Source of the DNA: Haloplanus aerogenes
GTDB lineage: Archaea; Halobacteriota; Halobacteria; Halobacteriales; Haloferacaceae
Length of the DNA: 64,000 bases
Direction: 5' to 3'
Assembly: GCF_003856835.1 (NCBI RefSeq)
Contig: NZ_CP034145.1
Coordinates: 1,736,001 to 1,800,000 of the forward strand
The position numbers and the translations under genes are program-made. Below, piece by piece: positions 16,273-24,526 of the stretch. The notes under the pieces are model-generated. The model made no database searches. It was given only the letters and a program-made list of their open reading frames with translations, and was not told the DNA's origin. Each line of letters begins with the position of its first letter. Position 1 is the first letter of the stretch.

Positions 16273-17373
16273 TCAGTCGCTCGGTGCTGGTTCCGGAGCG
16301 TTCGGAAGCGGTCCGTCGTAGCCCTCCGGGACGTACGCACAGAGCGGGTCGCTTTCGAGCGGATCGCCCGTCGTGGCGTACGCCCGCGACCGACTGCCGC
16401 CACAGATCTCCCGGAACTCGCAGGCGCCACACTTCCCGCGGAGCGCGTCGGTATCCCGGAGCGCGGTAAAGAGGTCCGACTCGCGGTAGAGTTCGACGAG
16501 ACTCCGCTCGCGGACGTTCCCGGCTGACTCGGGGAGGAAGCCGGAGGGGAACACCTCACCGACGTGGCTGACGAAGGCGAAGCCGTCGCCGGCGGTGATC
16601 CCCGTCCGGCGGCCGATGGCGTCGGCGGCGTCGCCCGTCCCGTCGTCCCGTCGTTGCTGGAGCGCGACCCGGCGGTAGTGGGGCGCTTCGGTCGTCTTGA
16701 TGCCGAACGCCTCCGCCGATTCGACTTCGGCCAGCCACGCCATCACGTCCTCGGCCGTCTCTGGATCGACGGAGTCGAGGACGGCCCCGCGGCCGACGGG
16801 CACGAGGAAGAACACCGACCAGAGGACGGCCCCGAGATCCGCGACCAGATCACGGATCGCCGGGAGTTCGTCCACCGTCTCGGCGCAGACGGTTGTGTTG
16901 ATCTGGAGCGGGAGGCCGGCGTCGCGTGCGGCTTCCGCCGCTTGGATCGTGGAGTCGAAGCTCCCGGGTTCGCCCCGGAACTCGTCGTGGGCGGCACGGG
17001 TGCCGCCGTCGATGCTCAGCGCCATCCGGCGCGCGCCGGCGTCCGCGAGGGCGTCCACGCGGTCGGGCGTCAACGACGCCGTCCCGCTCGGCGTCAGCGT
17101 CATCAGGAGTCCTCGGTCGGCGCCGTAGTGCACGAGGTCGACGGTGTCGTCGCGGGCGAGCGGATCGCCGCCCGAGAGGACGACTAGCTGGTTCTCGCCG
17201 AAGCGCCGTGCCTCGTCCAGGAGCGCCTTCCCCTCCGCCGTCGTGAGTTCGTCGGGGTGGCGCTCCGGCTGGGCGTCGGCCCGGCAGTGCTTGCACGTCA
17301 ACTCGCACGCCCGCGTGAGTTCCCACACGAGGACGAACGGTCGCTCGTCGGTGTCGATAGCGGTTGGATTCAT
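16273..17373 (-). CDS. Radical SAM/SPASM domain enzyme (NirJ/AhbD-like, candidate RiPP maturase)
   Basis: 366 residues. The radical SAM cluster ligands are C23, C27 and C30 in RACELTCKHC, the GGDP motif follows near 68-71, and a C-terminal SPASM-type domain carries C315, C318, C324 and C345 (CGACEFREICGGSRSRAY...DPLC). The SPASM spelling matches the NirJ/AhbC/AhbD heme-modifying enzymes as well as peptide-modifying enzymes. The gene begins 3 nt after the stop of a 90-residue protein ending in CGCGGYVTRVHV, which favours a peptide-modification role. Alternative: a heme d1/heme b synthesis enzyme, given the heme-type membrane protein nearby. It needs a 5'-deoxyadenosyl radical and anaerobic or microaerobic conditions. 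Confidence 0.9.
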   Translation of the reverse strand: MNPTAIDTDERPFVLVWELTRACELTCKHCRADAQPERHPDELTTAEGKALLDEARRFGENQLVVLSGGDPLARDDTVDLVHYGADRGLLMTLTPSGTASLTPDRVDALADAGARRMALSIDGGTRAAHDEFRGEPGSFDSTIQAAEAARDAGLPLQINTTVCAETVDELPAIRDLVADLGAVLWSVFFLVPVGRGAVLDSVDPETAEDVMAWLAEVESAEAFGIKTTEAPHYRRVALQQRRDDGTGDAADAIGRRTGITAGDGFAFVSHVGEVFPSGFLPESAGNVRERSLVELYRESDLFTALRDTDALRGKCGACEFREICGGSRSRAYATTGDPLESDPLCAYVPEGYDGPLPNAPEPAPSD

Positions 17374-17376
17374 GGA

Positions 17377-17649
17377 TCAGACGTGAACGCGGGTGACGTA
17401 CCCGCCACAGCCACACTGATCGACGTACTCCACGGTCGCGTCGTCGAACGCCTCGCGGAGAGTGGCGTAGAGGTACGTCTCGGGGTGGCCGTGGTCCCCG
17501 TGGGTCACGAGGTTGACGTGGTTTCCGTCGTCGGTGCGCTCGACGGCCTCGACGGCCTCCTCGACCACCAACTCTCGGCTGGCGGCGTGTTCCGGGCCTT
17601 CGAGATTCGCGGACCACGAGGTGTCGTGGCGCTCGTCGTGTTGGCTCAT
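17377..17649 (-). CDS. CGCGG-motif small protein, candidate rSAM-modified RiPP precursor
   Basis: 90 residues, acidic and His-rich. The C-terminus reads DQCGCGGYVTRVHV with C79, C81 and three glycines, the only cysteines in the protein. The rest (SANLEGPEH at the N-terminus, then an alpha/beta segment with LVTHGDHGHPETYLYATLREAF) looks folded, so it would act as a leader or carrier domain for the modified tail. Haloarchaeal small proteins with this CGCGG ending beside a radical SAM/SPASM gene are, from memory, recognised as rSAM-partnered candidate RiPPs, with no known product. The gene is 3 nt upstream of the radical SAM gene and 53 nt downstream of a SRPBCC gene on the same strand. Confidence 0.82.
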   Translation of the reverse strand: MSQHDERHDTSWSANLEGPEHAASRELVVEEAVEAVERTDDGNHVNLVTHGDHGHPETYLYATLREAFDDATVEYVDQCGCGGYVTRVHV

Positions 17650-17702
17650 GGATGGGGGCTAGGTGACGACGCACCCCAAATCGTCCCCCGAACACGTTCG
17701 CG

Positions 17703-18119
17703 CTACTCGACCGCGTCTTCGAGATAGTCGAACTGTGCGTCGAGTTCCTTGTGTCGCTGTCGCTTGATGATCGTCGAGTCGAGGAGGTCACCGACGAGAG
17801 CCACGTCGAGCGCGAAGTCGGTCGTCGCTTCCACGCGCGTCCCCGCCTCACCCGCGTCGTCGAGGCGGTAGACGGTTCGCATCGACTCGAAGATCCCTTC
17901 GCGCTGTTCGTACGCGAGAGCGGCGTCCGGCACGTCGACGCATTCGAGCGTCAGTTCGATGGTGGCGATGCCCACGCGGTTGCGAAGGTACATCTCGTCG
18001 CCATCGACGGTCACCTCGTCGAAGCCGGCGGCGAGCATGAACGCCTCGAGGTCGTCCATCGCCGCCTGAATCGTCGCCCTCGGCGCGTCGATGGTCCGCG
18101 AGACGGTGACTGATTGCAT
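17703..18119 (-). CDS. SRPBCC (START/polyketide cyclase-like) protein
   Basis: 138 residues. The N-terminal TVSRTIDAPRATIQAAMDD and the later ATTDFALDVALVGDLLDSTIIKRQRHKELDAQFDYLE segment fit the ligand-binding SRPBCC fold (beta strand, two short helices, seven-stranded sheet, long C-terminal helix). Such proteins bind hydrophobic ligands or act as chaperone-like carriers. I used the ATG at 18119 (MQSVTV); upstream in-frame sequence is basic and unlike the family. First gene of the presumed operon with the CGCGG peptide, radical SAM enzyme and two unknowns, and divergent from the DUF2249 gene at 18214. Confidence 0.82.
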   Translation of the reverse strand: MQSVTVSRTIDAPRATIQAAMDDLEAFMLAAGFDEVTVDGDEMYLRNRVGIATIELTLECVDVPDAALAYEQREGIFESMRTVYRLDDAGEAGTRVEATTDFALDVALVGDLLDSTIIKRQRHKELDAQFDYLEDAVE

Positions 18120-18213
18120 ACGCGTGCCACCCGCGGCCATCACCAAAAGTCCCCGGCACGGGGCGAACAGATTCGGGACAAACTCCTCGATCCCCGCTAT
18201 CCATCTATCGAGT

Positions 18214-18474
18214 ATGTCAGGCATCGACTCGCTTCTGGCCGAAACGAACGCACCGACGACTCGAATCCACGAGGTACTGGACGTGCGCGACCTGCCGCCG
18301 CCGGAGCCGCTGACCCGGACGCTCGAAACGCTCGCCGATCTCGACGAGGGCGTCCTCGTGCAGGTGAACGACCGCGTGCCCCAGCACCTGTTCCCCCGAC
18401 TCAACGAGCGCGGATTCGCCTACGAGGCGGTCGAGCGCGACGACCGCGTCGTGACGGCTATCTGGCGCGCGTGA
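18214..18474 (+). CDS. DUF2249 domain protein
   Basis: 86 residues. The core LDVRDLPPPEPLTRTLETLADLDEGVLVQVNDRVPQ...LNERGFAYEAVER follows the TusA-like beta-alpha-beta-alpha-beta pattern of DUF2249 (residues about 18-84). In haloarchaea and denitrifying bacteria these proteins often lie near nitrite/nitric oxide reductase or hemerythrin genes; the biochemical role is unknown. The ATG at 18214 gives the family's usual length. It is divergently transcribed from the SRPBCC gene across a 94-nt gap that must hold both promoters. Confidence 0.85.
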   Translation: MSGIDSLLAETNAPTTRIHEVLDVRDLPPPEPLTRTLETLADLDEGVLVQVNDRVPQHLFPRLNERGFAYEAVERDDRVVTAIWRA

Positions 18475-18512
18475 GCCGAATCATCCGTCGCCGTCACCCC
18501 GTTACCCGTGGA

Positions 18513-18520
18513 TTTTTATC
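18513..18520 (+). promoter_or_regulatory. TATA box of the Trm112-like gene
   Basis: TTTTTATC is centred about 27 nt before the ATG at 18544 and decides this start over an in-frame ATG at 18508 that would lie upstream of the TATA box. Confidence 0.6.
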
Positions 18521-18543
18521 GGCCCGACACCACCAGCCGGGTA

Positions 18544-18732
18544 ATGAAGGAATCCCTGATGGAGATCCTCTGTGACCCGCTCGACAAGAGCGATCTCGAA
18601 CTCGAGGTGGACGAGCGCGACGGCGAGGAGATCGTCGAGGGCCGCCTGATCGGCACCGTCACGGGCGAGGTGTACCCTATCGAAGACGGCATTCCGAATC
18701 TCCTGCCGCCGGACATGCGCGACGACGAATAG
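18544..18732 (+). CDS. Trm112-like methyltransferase activator
   Basis: 62 residues. MKESLMEILCDPLDKSDLEL then a beta-rich segment ending GEVYPIEDGIPNLLPP matches the Trm112/UPF0434 zinc-ribbon-like family, which activates and stabilises rRNA, tRNA or release-factor methyltransferases. The CDP motif is present, but only one cysteine is left of the zinc-binding set, as is common in archaeal members. The leaderless start at 18544 removes 12 upstream residues that do not fit the family. Partner methyltransferase genes are not in the window. Confidence 0.85.
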   Translation: MKESLMEILCDPLDKSDLELEVDERDGEEIVEGRLIGTVTGEVYPIEDGIPNLLPPDMRDDE

Positions 18733-18782
18733 CACCGCCTACGGCCTGAAGTTTTTTCGTCCCCCGGTGTGACCCTCCGCCT

Positions 18783-19364
18783 GTGACTCCGGTGTTGCTC
18801 GTCGAGTTGAACCGTGGGGAGCTTCACAGCGTCGAAGCACCGGCTGAATTCGCCACCTCGGAGCCGTTCTCGGTCGAACTTCGCAACCACGGCGAAGCCG
18901 TCCACGTCCACGTCCGCGCCGACGACGCGCTGGCCGCGGTCGCTCGCATCGACACCGACGGCAACCTGTACGTCGAGCGCGAGACGACCCAGTCGGTCCC
19001 CGTCGGTGTCGAGGATGTCGACTCGCCGGTCACGGGTACGCTCGAAATCGCCACCGGCTACGGCGCCGAGAAACGGACCGTCGAGGTGACGGTCGAACCC
19101 CAGTCCGACGGTCAGTCGGTCGACGTCGACGAGACCCTCTCCCGCCCGAAGCAACCCAACCGCGACACCGACACGACGCCACTCAGCGAGCGCTTCGCCG
19201 GCGCCCTCCCCGGCCGGCGTGTGATTCCCGTCCTCGTCCTCGGCGCCGTCGCCATCGCCGTGGCCGCGGCCGTCGCCAACGCCGTCCGCAGTCCGCCCGT
19301 CCTCGTCGGCGCCGGCGTCGTCGTCGGTGCCGTCCTCGTCGCTCTCGTCGCCTTACTCCGGTAA
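18783..19364 (+). CDS. Haloarchaeal membrane-anchored protein of unknown function
   Basis: 193 residues with a GTG start. Residues 1-115 form an acidic beta-rich domain resembling an immunoglobulin/PapD-like fold (VELRNHGEAVHVHVRAD, then FEATS-like strands). A linker rich in Asp and Thr follows, then two C-terminal transmembrane helices (about 143-165 and 170-192). The topology would leave the beta domain on one face of the membrane. I know no function; similar lone proteins are common in haloarchaea. It converges with the hydrolase gene and overlaps it by 12 nt. Confidence 0.72.
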   Translation: MTPVLLVELNRGELHSVEAPAEFATSEPFSVELRNHGEAVHVHVRADDALAAVARIDTDGNLYVERETTQSVPVGVEDVDSPVTGTLEIATGYGAEKRTVEVTVEPQSDGQSVDVDETLSRPKQPNRDTDTTPLSERFAGALPGRRVIPVLVLGAVAIAVAAAVANAVRSPPVLVGAGVVVGAVLVALVALLR

Positions 19365-19994
19365 GTGGTCGACGAACCACTCGGCCGCGAGGGTCGCGAC
19401 GGTCGTCAGTTGTCCCGGTCCCTCGAAGAGGTGGCCCGCTCCTTCGACGACCTCGAGGCGTTTCTCGCCGGGCAGATCCGCCAACATCGCCTCGTTGCGT
19501 TCGAGTACCTCGGTGTCCTCGCTCCCCACGACGAACAGACAGGGGGCGTCGACGTCCGGCACCCGATCCGCGGCCAGATCGACGCGGCCGCCGCGAGCGA
19601 CGACGGCGTCGATATCGAGACCGTCTTCGGCCGCCGCGCGGAGTGCCGCCGCTGCGCCCGTACTCGCGCCGAAGTAGCCGACGGGGAGGTCGGCCGTCTC
19701 CGATTGGTCGCCGATCCAGCGTGTCACTGCGGCGAGTCGATCCGTGAGCAACGGGATGTCGAACCGGTTGCGGCGCGTGCGATCTTCCGCCTCGGTGAGG
19801 AGGTCGAACAGGAGCGTCGCAAGCCCCTCCTCGCGGAGTCGCTCGGCTACGGCCTGATTCCGCGGACTGTGTCGACTGCTCCCGCTCCCGTGGGCGAACA
19901 GGACGATGCCCCGCGCGTCCGCCGGCACGACGAGTTCGCCGTCGAGTTCGGCGTCGTCGACCGGGATTCGAACGAATCGCTGGACCCGGCTCAT
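19353..19994 (-). CDS. Dienelactone hydrolase-type alpha/beta hydrolase
   Basis: 213 residues. Alpha/beta hydrolase fold of the DLH/phosphoribosyltransferase-associated type: oxyanion region LFAHGSGSSRHSPRN at about 32-46, nucleophile elbow GASTG with Ser near 111, acid Asp near 170 (VGSEDTE) and catalytic His near 193 (GAGHLFEGPG). Substrate unknown, likely a small ester or lactone. It has no signal peptide, so it is cytoplasmic. It converges with the preceding gene with a 12-nt overlap. Confidence 0.85.
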   Translation of the reverse strand: MSRVQRFVRIPVDDAELDGELVVPADARGIVLFAHGSGSSRHSPRNQAVAERLREEGLATLLFDLLTEAEDRTRRNRFDIPLLTDRLAAVTRWIGDQSETADLPVGYFGASTGAAAALRAAAEDGLDIDAVVARGGRVDLAADRVPDVDAPCLFVVGSEDTEVLERNEAMLADLPGEKRLEVVEGAGHLFEGPGQLTTVATLAAEWFVDHLPE

Positions 19995-20091
19995 CGGTGG
20001 CTTCGACGGTCGGGCCGGAGAAAAAACGCGAGCCTATTCGGACGGTAGGCCGTCCGGCAGACGACGAGACGCCCGCCCGCCGCACAGCCGT

Positions 20092-21423
20092 TCACTCCTC
20101 GGCTAGGTGGCCGGGAATCCAGTCACCCTCGAACTCCTCGTGGAGGTAGGGTTTCGCGTTCTCTCCGGAGTAAGTGGCGACCTGCTGGCCGCTCCCTTCG
20201 AGGTAGTATTTGTAGGTCGTGAGGCCTTCGAGGCCGACGGGGCCGCGGGCGTGGATCTTGCCCGTGCTGATGCCAACCTCGGCGCCGAGGCCGTAGCGGT
20301 AGCCGTCGGCGAAGCGCGTCGACGCGTTGTGGAAGACGCTCGCGGCGTCGATGCTCCGCATGAACGTGCTGGCGCGGTCGGCATCCTCGGTCAGGATGGA
20401 TTCGGTGTGTTTCGAGCCGTAGGTGTTGACGTGGTCGATGGCGGCGTCGAGGGAGCCGATCACCTTGATCGAGAGTTCGAGGTCGCCGTACTCCGTCGAC
20501 CAGTCCTCGTCGGTCGCGGGGTCGATGTCGACCACCCCGCGGGCCGCGGCGTCGCCACGGAGGGTCACCCCGGCGTCCTCGTAGCGCTCGACCATCTCGG
20601 GCAGGAAGTCGGCGGCCACCGACTCGTGGACCAACAGCGTCTCGACGGCGTTACAGACCGCCGGGTACTGCACCTTCGCGTCGAAGGCAACGTCTTCGGC
20701 CATGTCCAGATCCGCGTCGCGGTCGACGAAGACGTGACACACGCCCTCGGTGTGCCCGAGGACGGGAATCTTGGTGTTGTCCTGAATGTAGCTCACGAAC
20801 TCCGAACTCCCGCGAGGCATGAGGAGGTCGATGGAGTCGTCCATATCGAGCATGGTGTTCACGTCCTCGCGGGCTTCGATGAGCTGTGCCCAGCCGTCGG
20901 GCATATCGCTCGTCGCCTCGCGAATGATCTCGTAGAGGACGCGGTTGGAGTGGCTGGCTTCGCTCCCACCCTTCAGAATAACCGCGTTGCCGGATTTCAG
21001 GCTCAGCGCGGCGATCTGGACCAGCGCGTCGGGCCGGGACTCGAAGACGGTGCCGATGACGCCGATGGGGACGCCCACCTTGTAGAGTTCGAGGCCGTCG
21101 TCGAGGCGGCGGGCCGAGAGCGTCCGACCGAGCGGGTCATCCTGTTCCGCGACGCTCCGGACCATCTCCGCGATGTCGTCGAGTTTCGACGGCGAGAGCT
21201 TCAGCCGGTCGACGAGCGCCTGACTGTACTCGCCGGCTTCGAGCAGTTTCTCGCCTTCCGTCACGTCCGTCTCGTTGGCCTCGAGGATGCGCGCCTCCTC
21301 GTCCACGATGGCGTCCGCGATGGCGTGTAAGGCGTCGCTCCGCGCCTCGTCGTCCAGTTTCGCCAGCTCCAGCGCGGCGGTCTGTGCCTCCGCGACCTTC
21401 CGTTCAGTGGCTTGCTCAGTCAT
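20092..21423 (-). CDS. proA: Glutamate-5-semialdehyde dehydrogenase (gamma-glutamyl phosphate reductase)
   Basis: 443 residues. Reduces gamma-glutamyl phosphate to glutamate-5-semialdehyde with NADPH, second step of proline synthesis from glutamate. Aldehyde-dehydrogenase fold, catalytic Cys257 in [16 protein letters not shown], the VIFESRPD-like segment ([10 protein letters not shown] near 127) and the [16 protein letters not shown]-terminal motif ([17 protein letters not shown]). The length matches ProA. It is the last gene of the proC-proB-proA operon; its start overlaps the proB stop by 8 nt. Confidence 0.97.
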   Translation of the reverse strand: MTEQATERKVAEAQTAALELAKLDDEARSDALHAIADAIVDEEARILEANETDVTEGEKLLEAGEYSQALVDRLKLSPSKLDDIAEMVRSVAEQDDPLGRTLSARRLDDGLELYKVGVPIGVIGTVFESRPDALVQIAALSLKSGNAVILKGGSEASHSNRVLYEIIREATSDMPDGWAQLIEAREDVNTMLDMDDSIDLLMPRGSSEFVSYIQDNTKIPVLGHTEGVCHVFVDRDADLDMAEDVAFDAKVQYPAVCNAVETLLVHESVAADFLPEMVERYEDAGVTLRGDAAARGVVDIDPATDEDWSTEYGDLELSIKVIGSLDAAIDHVNTYGSKHTESILTEDADRASTFMRSIDAASVFHNASTRFADGYRYGLGAEVGISTGKIHARGPVGLEGLTTYKYYLEGSGQQVATYSGENAKPYLHEEFEGDWIPGHLAEE

Positions 21424-22261
21424 CGATGACTCCGTTCACGGGAATGAATATCGTCCCCACGGATTTGCCAGTAGCGATTTTTTCCAGTACGTCCGGCTCG
21501 GCCGAGCCGGCGATGATCGCCGGAATGCCGTGTTCGCTCGCGTCGCGGGCACCCTCCACCTTCGTCTGGATGCCCCCGAACCCGACCCCGTCGCTCGACC
21601 CTCCGGCGATGAGTTCCTGCACGTGGCCGTAGTTGCGGCCGACGGCCTCGATGCGCTCCGCGTCGGGGTCCGCTTTCGGGTTGCCGGTGTAGACGCCGTC
21701 CACGTCCGTCAGCGTCACCAGCAGGTCCACGTCGACGCCGATGGCGACGGAGGAGGAGAGCATGTCGTTGTCGCCGATGCGAATCTCCTCGGTCGCCACC
21801 GCGTCGTTCTCGTTGATGATGGGGACGACACCCCACTCCAGCAACGTTTCGACGGTGTTGCGGAAGTTGGTGAACCGCTCGGGGTTTTCGAGGTCGTGAT
21901 CGGTCAGCAGAATCTGGGCGACCGTCCGCCCGTACCGCTCGAAGCTCTCCGTGTAGCGGCGCATGAGGTGGCTCTGGCCGACCGTCGAGAGCGCCTGCGA
22001 CTCCTCGACCGTCTCGTGGGGGTAGCCCACGCGTCCCTTGCCGGCGCCGATGGCGCCCGAGGAGACGAGCAGGACCTCCTTCCCCCGATCGAGCAGGTCG
22101 GCCACGTCGTCGACGAGTTTGTCGAGTTTGTCGTCGTCAAGGTTGGACTCGTCGTCCGTGAGCGAGTTGGTGCCTGCCTTCACGACGACGCGTTTCGCGT
22201 CCGCCGCGAGCTGTCGCGCGTGCTCGATTTCCTCGGCGTCGACGACCTCGCTCTCACTCAT
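21416..22261 (-). CDS. proB: Glutamate 5-kinase
   Basis: 281 residues. Phosphorylates glutamate at the gamma carboxylate, the first and usually feedback-regulated step of proline synthesis. The amino-acid-kinase domain is complete: [12 protein letters not shown] near 26-37, [23 protein letters not shown], and [11 protein letters not shown]. The C-terminal PUA domain found in many bacterial ProB proteins is absent, as in other archaeal and short bacterial forms. It overlaps proC by 8 nt upstream and proA by 8 nt downstream, so the three are translationally coupled. Confidence 0.97.
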   Translation of the reverse strand: MSESEVVDAEEIEHARQLAADAKRVVVKAGTNSLTDDESNLDDDKLDKLVDDVADLLDRGKEVLLVSSGAIGAGKGRVGYPHETVEESQALSTVGQSHLMRRYTESFERYGRTVAQILLTDHDLENPERFTNFRNTVETLLEWGVVPIINENDAVATEEIRIGDNDMLSSSVAIGVDVDLLVTLTDVDGVYTGNPKADPDAERIEAVGRNYGHVQELIAGGSSDGVGFGGIQTKVEGARDASEHGIPAIIAGSAEPDVLEKIATGKSVGTIFIPVNGVIDD

Positions 22262-23030
22262 CGTCGAACCCGCCGGCCAGTTCCCGGGAGCGCTCGGCGG
22301 CCGCCCCCAGCGTCTCGTCGATCACCGACTCCACGTCGCTGTCCCAGAGGACCTCCATTCCCTCGATGGTCGTGCCGCCCTCGGTGGCGACGGCGTCGAT
22401 CAGGGCTTCGAGGCTCTCCTCGGACCGGAGCGCCGTCTCGGCGGCACCCTTGAACGTCTGCGCGGCGAGCGTCTCCGCCGCGTCGGCGTTCATCCCTTCC
22501 GCGACGGCCGCCTTCGCCATCGACTGAATGAGGTAGTAGACGAAGGCCGGGCCGCTCCCGTTCAGCGCCGTCGCCACGTCCATGTGTTCCTCGTCGATTT
22601 CGACCCACTCGCCGAGGTCGTCGAGGAGAGCTGCCACCGTCTCGTCCGGGTCGTCCCACGCCACGGCGGCGGCCATGTTCCCCGTCTCGGCGGCGAGGTT
22701 GGGCATGACCCGGATCACCGTCGCGTCGGTGTGGGACTGGACGAACGACCGCGGGACGCCCGCGGCGATGGTGACCAGCGTCGCGTCCGCCGGGAGATCG
22801 AGGCCGGTGAGTACCGCCTCGATAGCGCGGGGCTTCACCGCGACGAACACCACCTCGGCCGTCGCTGCCTCCGCAACGTCGGTCGTCGTCTGCGCGCAGT
22901 ACGGCTCGACCGCTTCGAGGGCGCTCGTGTCCAGATCACACGCCGTCACCCTGTGAGTGTCGGTCCGGGCGAGTCCCTTGACGAGGGCGCTCCCCATGTG
23001 GCCGCACCCGATGACGCTAACGTCAGTCAT
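22254..23030 (-). CDS. proC: Pyrroline-5-carboxylate reductase
   Basis: 258 residues. Reduces P5C to proline with NAD(P)H, the last step. The Rossmann motif GCGHMG is at about 8-13, the ADP-binding region follows, and the C-terminal dimerisation helix domain ends with the [19 protein letters not shown] signature. The ATG at 23030 begins just before the first beta strand; an upstream in-frame ATG adds 24 residues with no P5CR counterpart and would run through the TATA box at 23058-23066. It is the first gene of the operon. Confidence 0.96.
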   Translation of the reverse strand: MTDVSVIGCGHMGSALVKGLARTDTHRVTACDLDTSALEAVEPYCAQTTTDVAEAATAEVVFVAVKPRAIEAVLTGLDLPADATLVTIAAGVPRSFVQSHTDATVIRVMPNLAAETGNMAAAVAWDDPDETVAALLDDLGEWVEIDEEHMDVATALNGSGPAFVYYLIQSMAKAAVAEGMNADAAETLAAQTFKGAAETALRSEESLEALIDAVATEGGTTIEGMEVLWDSDVESVIDETLGAAAERSRELAGGFDDE

Positions 23031-23057
23031 TCGTACACCCTCTAGACGCGGGCCCCG

Positions 23058-23066
23058 ATATACAGA
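23058..23066 (-). promoter_or_regulatory. TATA box of the proCBA operon
   Basis: On the minus strand CTGTATATC is centred about 32 nt before the proC ATG at 23030. It lies 140 nt from, and divergent to, the OsmC gene start. Confidence 0.65.
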
Positions 23067-23140
23067 CTTTGATTCACACCAGTCCTGCTGGCGTGGTGTC
23101 ACGCGCTTCGATTCCCGACTACCGGGAACCGACCGTTCGA

Positions 23141-23150
23141 ACTATGATAT
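23141..23150 (+). promoter_or_regulatory. TATA-like box of the OsmC gene
   Basis: ACTATGATAT is centred about 24 nt before the ATG at 23170, consistent with a leaderless transcript and with this start rather than upstream in-frame ATGs. Confidence 0.5.
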
Positions 23151-23169
23151 GTTGACACGTACTATCGTT

Positions 23170-23592
23170 ATGGCTCAGGAGTCGACCGCCACCACTGTTA
23201 CCGTAACCGGTCGGAGCGAGGGTCCGAAGCGAACCACCATCGAGACGGCGAGGACGGAGTTCGTCATCGGGGACGCCAGTCCCCTCGAACACCTGCTGGG
23301 ATCGCTGGCGGCGTGTCTCAACGTCATCGGCCACCTCGTCGCCAAGGAGCGGGGAATCGTCCTCCGCGGCCTCGACGTGGACGTGGAGGGTGACATCGAC
23401 CCCGCCAAGTACAAGGGTGGCGAGACGGACGCTCGCGCGGGATTCTCGTCGATTCGTGCCCACGTGACCGTCGATACCGACGCCGACGCCGACGCCGTGC
23501 AGGACTGGATGGCGACGGTGGAGGAGCGCTGTCCCGTCGCCGACAACCTCGGCGCAGGGGTGGACGTCCACGTCGACGTCGACCGGGCGTGA
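23170..23592 (+). CDS. OsmC/Ohr family peroxide-reducing protein
   Basis: 140 residues. OsmC-like fold with the two redox cysteines, one in LAACLNVIG near residue 55 and one in EERCPVADN near residue 119. Members reduce organic hydroperoxides with thiol partners, and some are acyl-transfer or unknown-function relatives. The second helix and the central strand ending in a His/Glu-poor segment fit YhfA-like rather than Ohr-specific members. The last codon overlaps the GTG of the next gene, so it is probably an operon with the TVP38-type membrane protein. Confidence 0.85.
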   Translation: MAQESTATTVTVTGRSEGPKRTTIETARTEFVIGDASPLEHLLGSLAACLNVIGHLVAKERGIVLRGLDVDVEGDIDPAKYKGGETDARAGFSSIRAHVTVDTDADADAVQDWMATVEERCPVADNLGAGVDVHVDVDRA

Positions 23593-24323
23593 GCGGTCGC
23601 GGCGAGCGAACGGACGCGACGCCCACCGAACGGAGCCGCCTGTTTGCCTCTCCCCACGCACGGCGACGCGTCGCCGTCCACGCGTTCGTCCTCTGCCTCC
23701 TGTTCGTCGGCGCAGCAGTGCTGTTCCGACGCCACGCGGCGTTCCTGACCGACGCCGAGGCGGCCCGGGCGTACGTTCGCGGCTTCGGCGTCTGGGCACC
23801 GCTCGTGTTGATCTCCCTGCAGGCGCTCCAGATCGTTCTGGCGCCGATTCCGGGACAGGTACTCGGTGCCGTCGGCGGTTACCTCTTCGGGCCGTGGCTG
23901 GGCACGCTCTACAACATGATCGGCATCACCATCGGCAGTACGGCGGCGTTCTGGCTGTCGCGTCGGTTCGGCCGGTCGTACGTCGAACGGATGATCGACG
24001 ACGACGCGCTGGCGACGTTCGACACGTTCGTCGAGCAACGCGGCCTGTTGAGCCTCTTCGTTCTGTTTCTCATCCCCGGCCTGCCCGACGACATCCTCTG
24101 TTTCCTCGGCGGCCTCACGCCGATTCCGATCCGAAAGCTCGTCGTGGTCGCCATCGTCGGCCGGACGCCGGCGTTCTTCCTCGCCAACGTCTTCGGCGAC
24201 CTGCTCGCGACCGGTGATATCGGCGCCGCGCTCGGCTTGCTCGTTCTGGTCGGGGGTCTCTCGCTGTTCGGCTACCTGAATCGGAAGCGGATCACCCGCG
24301 CGCTGGACGGGTGGCTCCAGTGA
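23589..24323 (+). CDS. TVP38/TMEM64 (DedA/VTT superfamily) membrane protein
   Basis: 244 residues. Six predicted transmembrane helices with the VTT-domain hallmarks: FGVWAPLVLI then PGQVLGAVGGYLFG, GSTAAFWLSRRFGR, and FLIPGLPDDILCFLGG. VTT proteins such as DedA are proton-dependent lipid scramblases/undecaprenyl-phosphate or polyamine transport-linked factors in other organisms; the archaeal role is unknown. It begins at a GTG that overlaps the OsmC stop by 4 nt, indicating coupled expression. Confidence 0.85.
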   Translation: MSGRGERTDATPTERSRLFASPHARRRVAVHAFVLCLLFVGAAVLFRRHAAFLTDAEAARAYVRGFGVWAPLVLISLQALQIVLAPIPGQVLGAVGGYLFGPWLGTLYNMIGITIGSTAAFWLSRRFGRSYVERMIDDDALATFDTFVEQRGLLSLFVLFLIPGLPDDILCFLGGLTPIPIRKLVVVAIVGRTPAFFLANVFGDLLATGDIGAALGLLVLVGGLSLFGYLNRKRITRALDGWLQ

Positions 24324-24473
24324 GAGTCGGCGATGCGAGAAAAGCGACGTGTTCGGAAGCGCCAGTGGGGACCGTTGTCGCGACGGATCTGGGGGAGTTC
24401 GTCGCGTGCGTGACCACGGGACGGCGACGCATAACTGTAATCCGAACGACGATTCTGTAATATAGATGATAGA

Positions 24474-24502
24474 CCTCGCCCCCGTCGGAGCGAGGGGTTT
24501 TT
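24474..24502 (+). terminator. Stem-loop followed by T-run
   Basis: CCTCGC at 24474-24479 pairs with GCGAGG at 24490-24495, then GG and five T (24498-24502). It could end transcription of the OsmC-TVP38 unit. The same GGGGTTTTT lies about 27 nt before the ATG at 24527, so part of it may instead serve as the next promoter. Confidence 0.45.
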
Positions 24503-24526
24503 GCCGGTCGCGGTGAGTCGGCAGGT

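Noticed and set aside
16273..17373. Naming the radical SAM gene ahbD or nirJ
   Set aside because: The SPASM cysteine pattern fits, but the adjacent CGCGG peptide gives an equally good alternative function.
19960..19990. tRNA T-arm-like sequence (GATTCGAAC and its complement)
   Set aside because: It lies within the coding sequence of the hydrolase gene; no acceptor stem, anticodon arm or D-arm fits around it.
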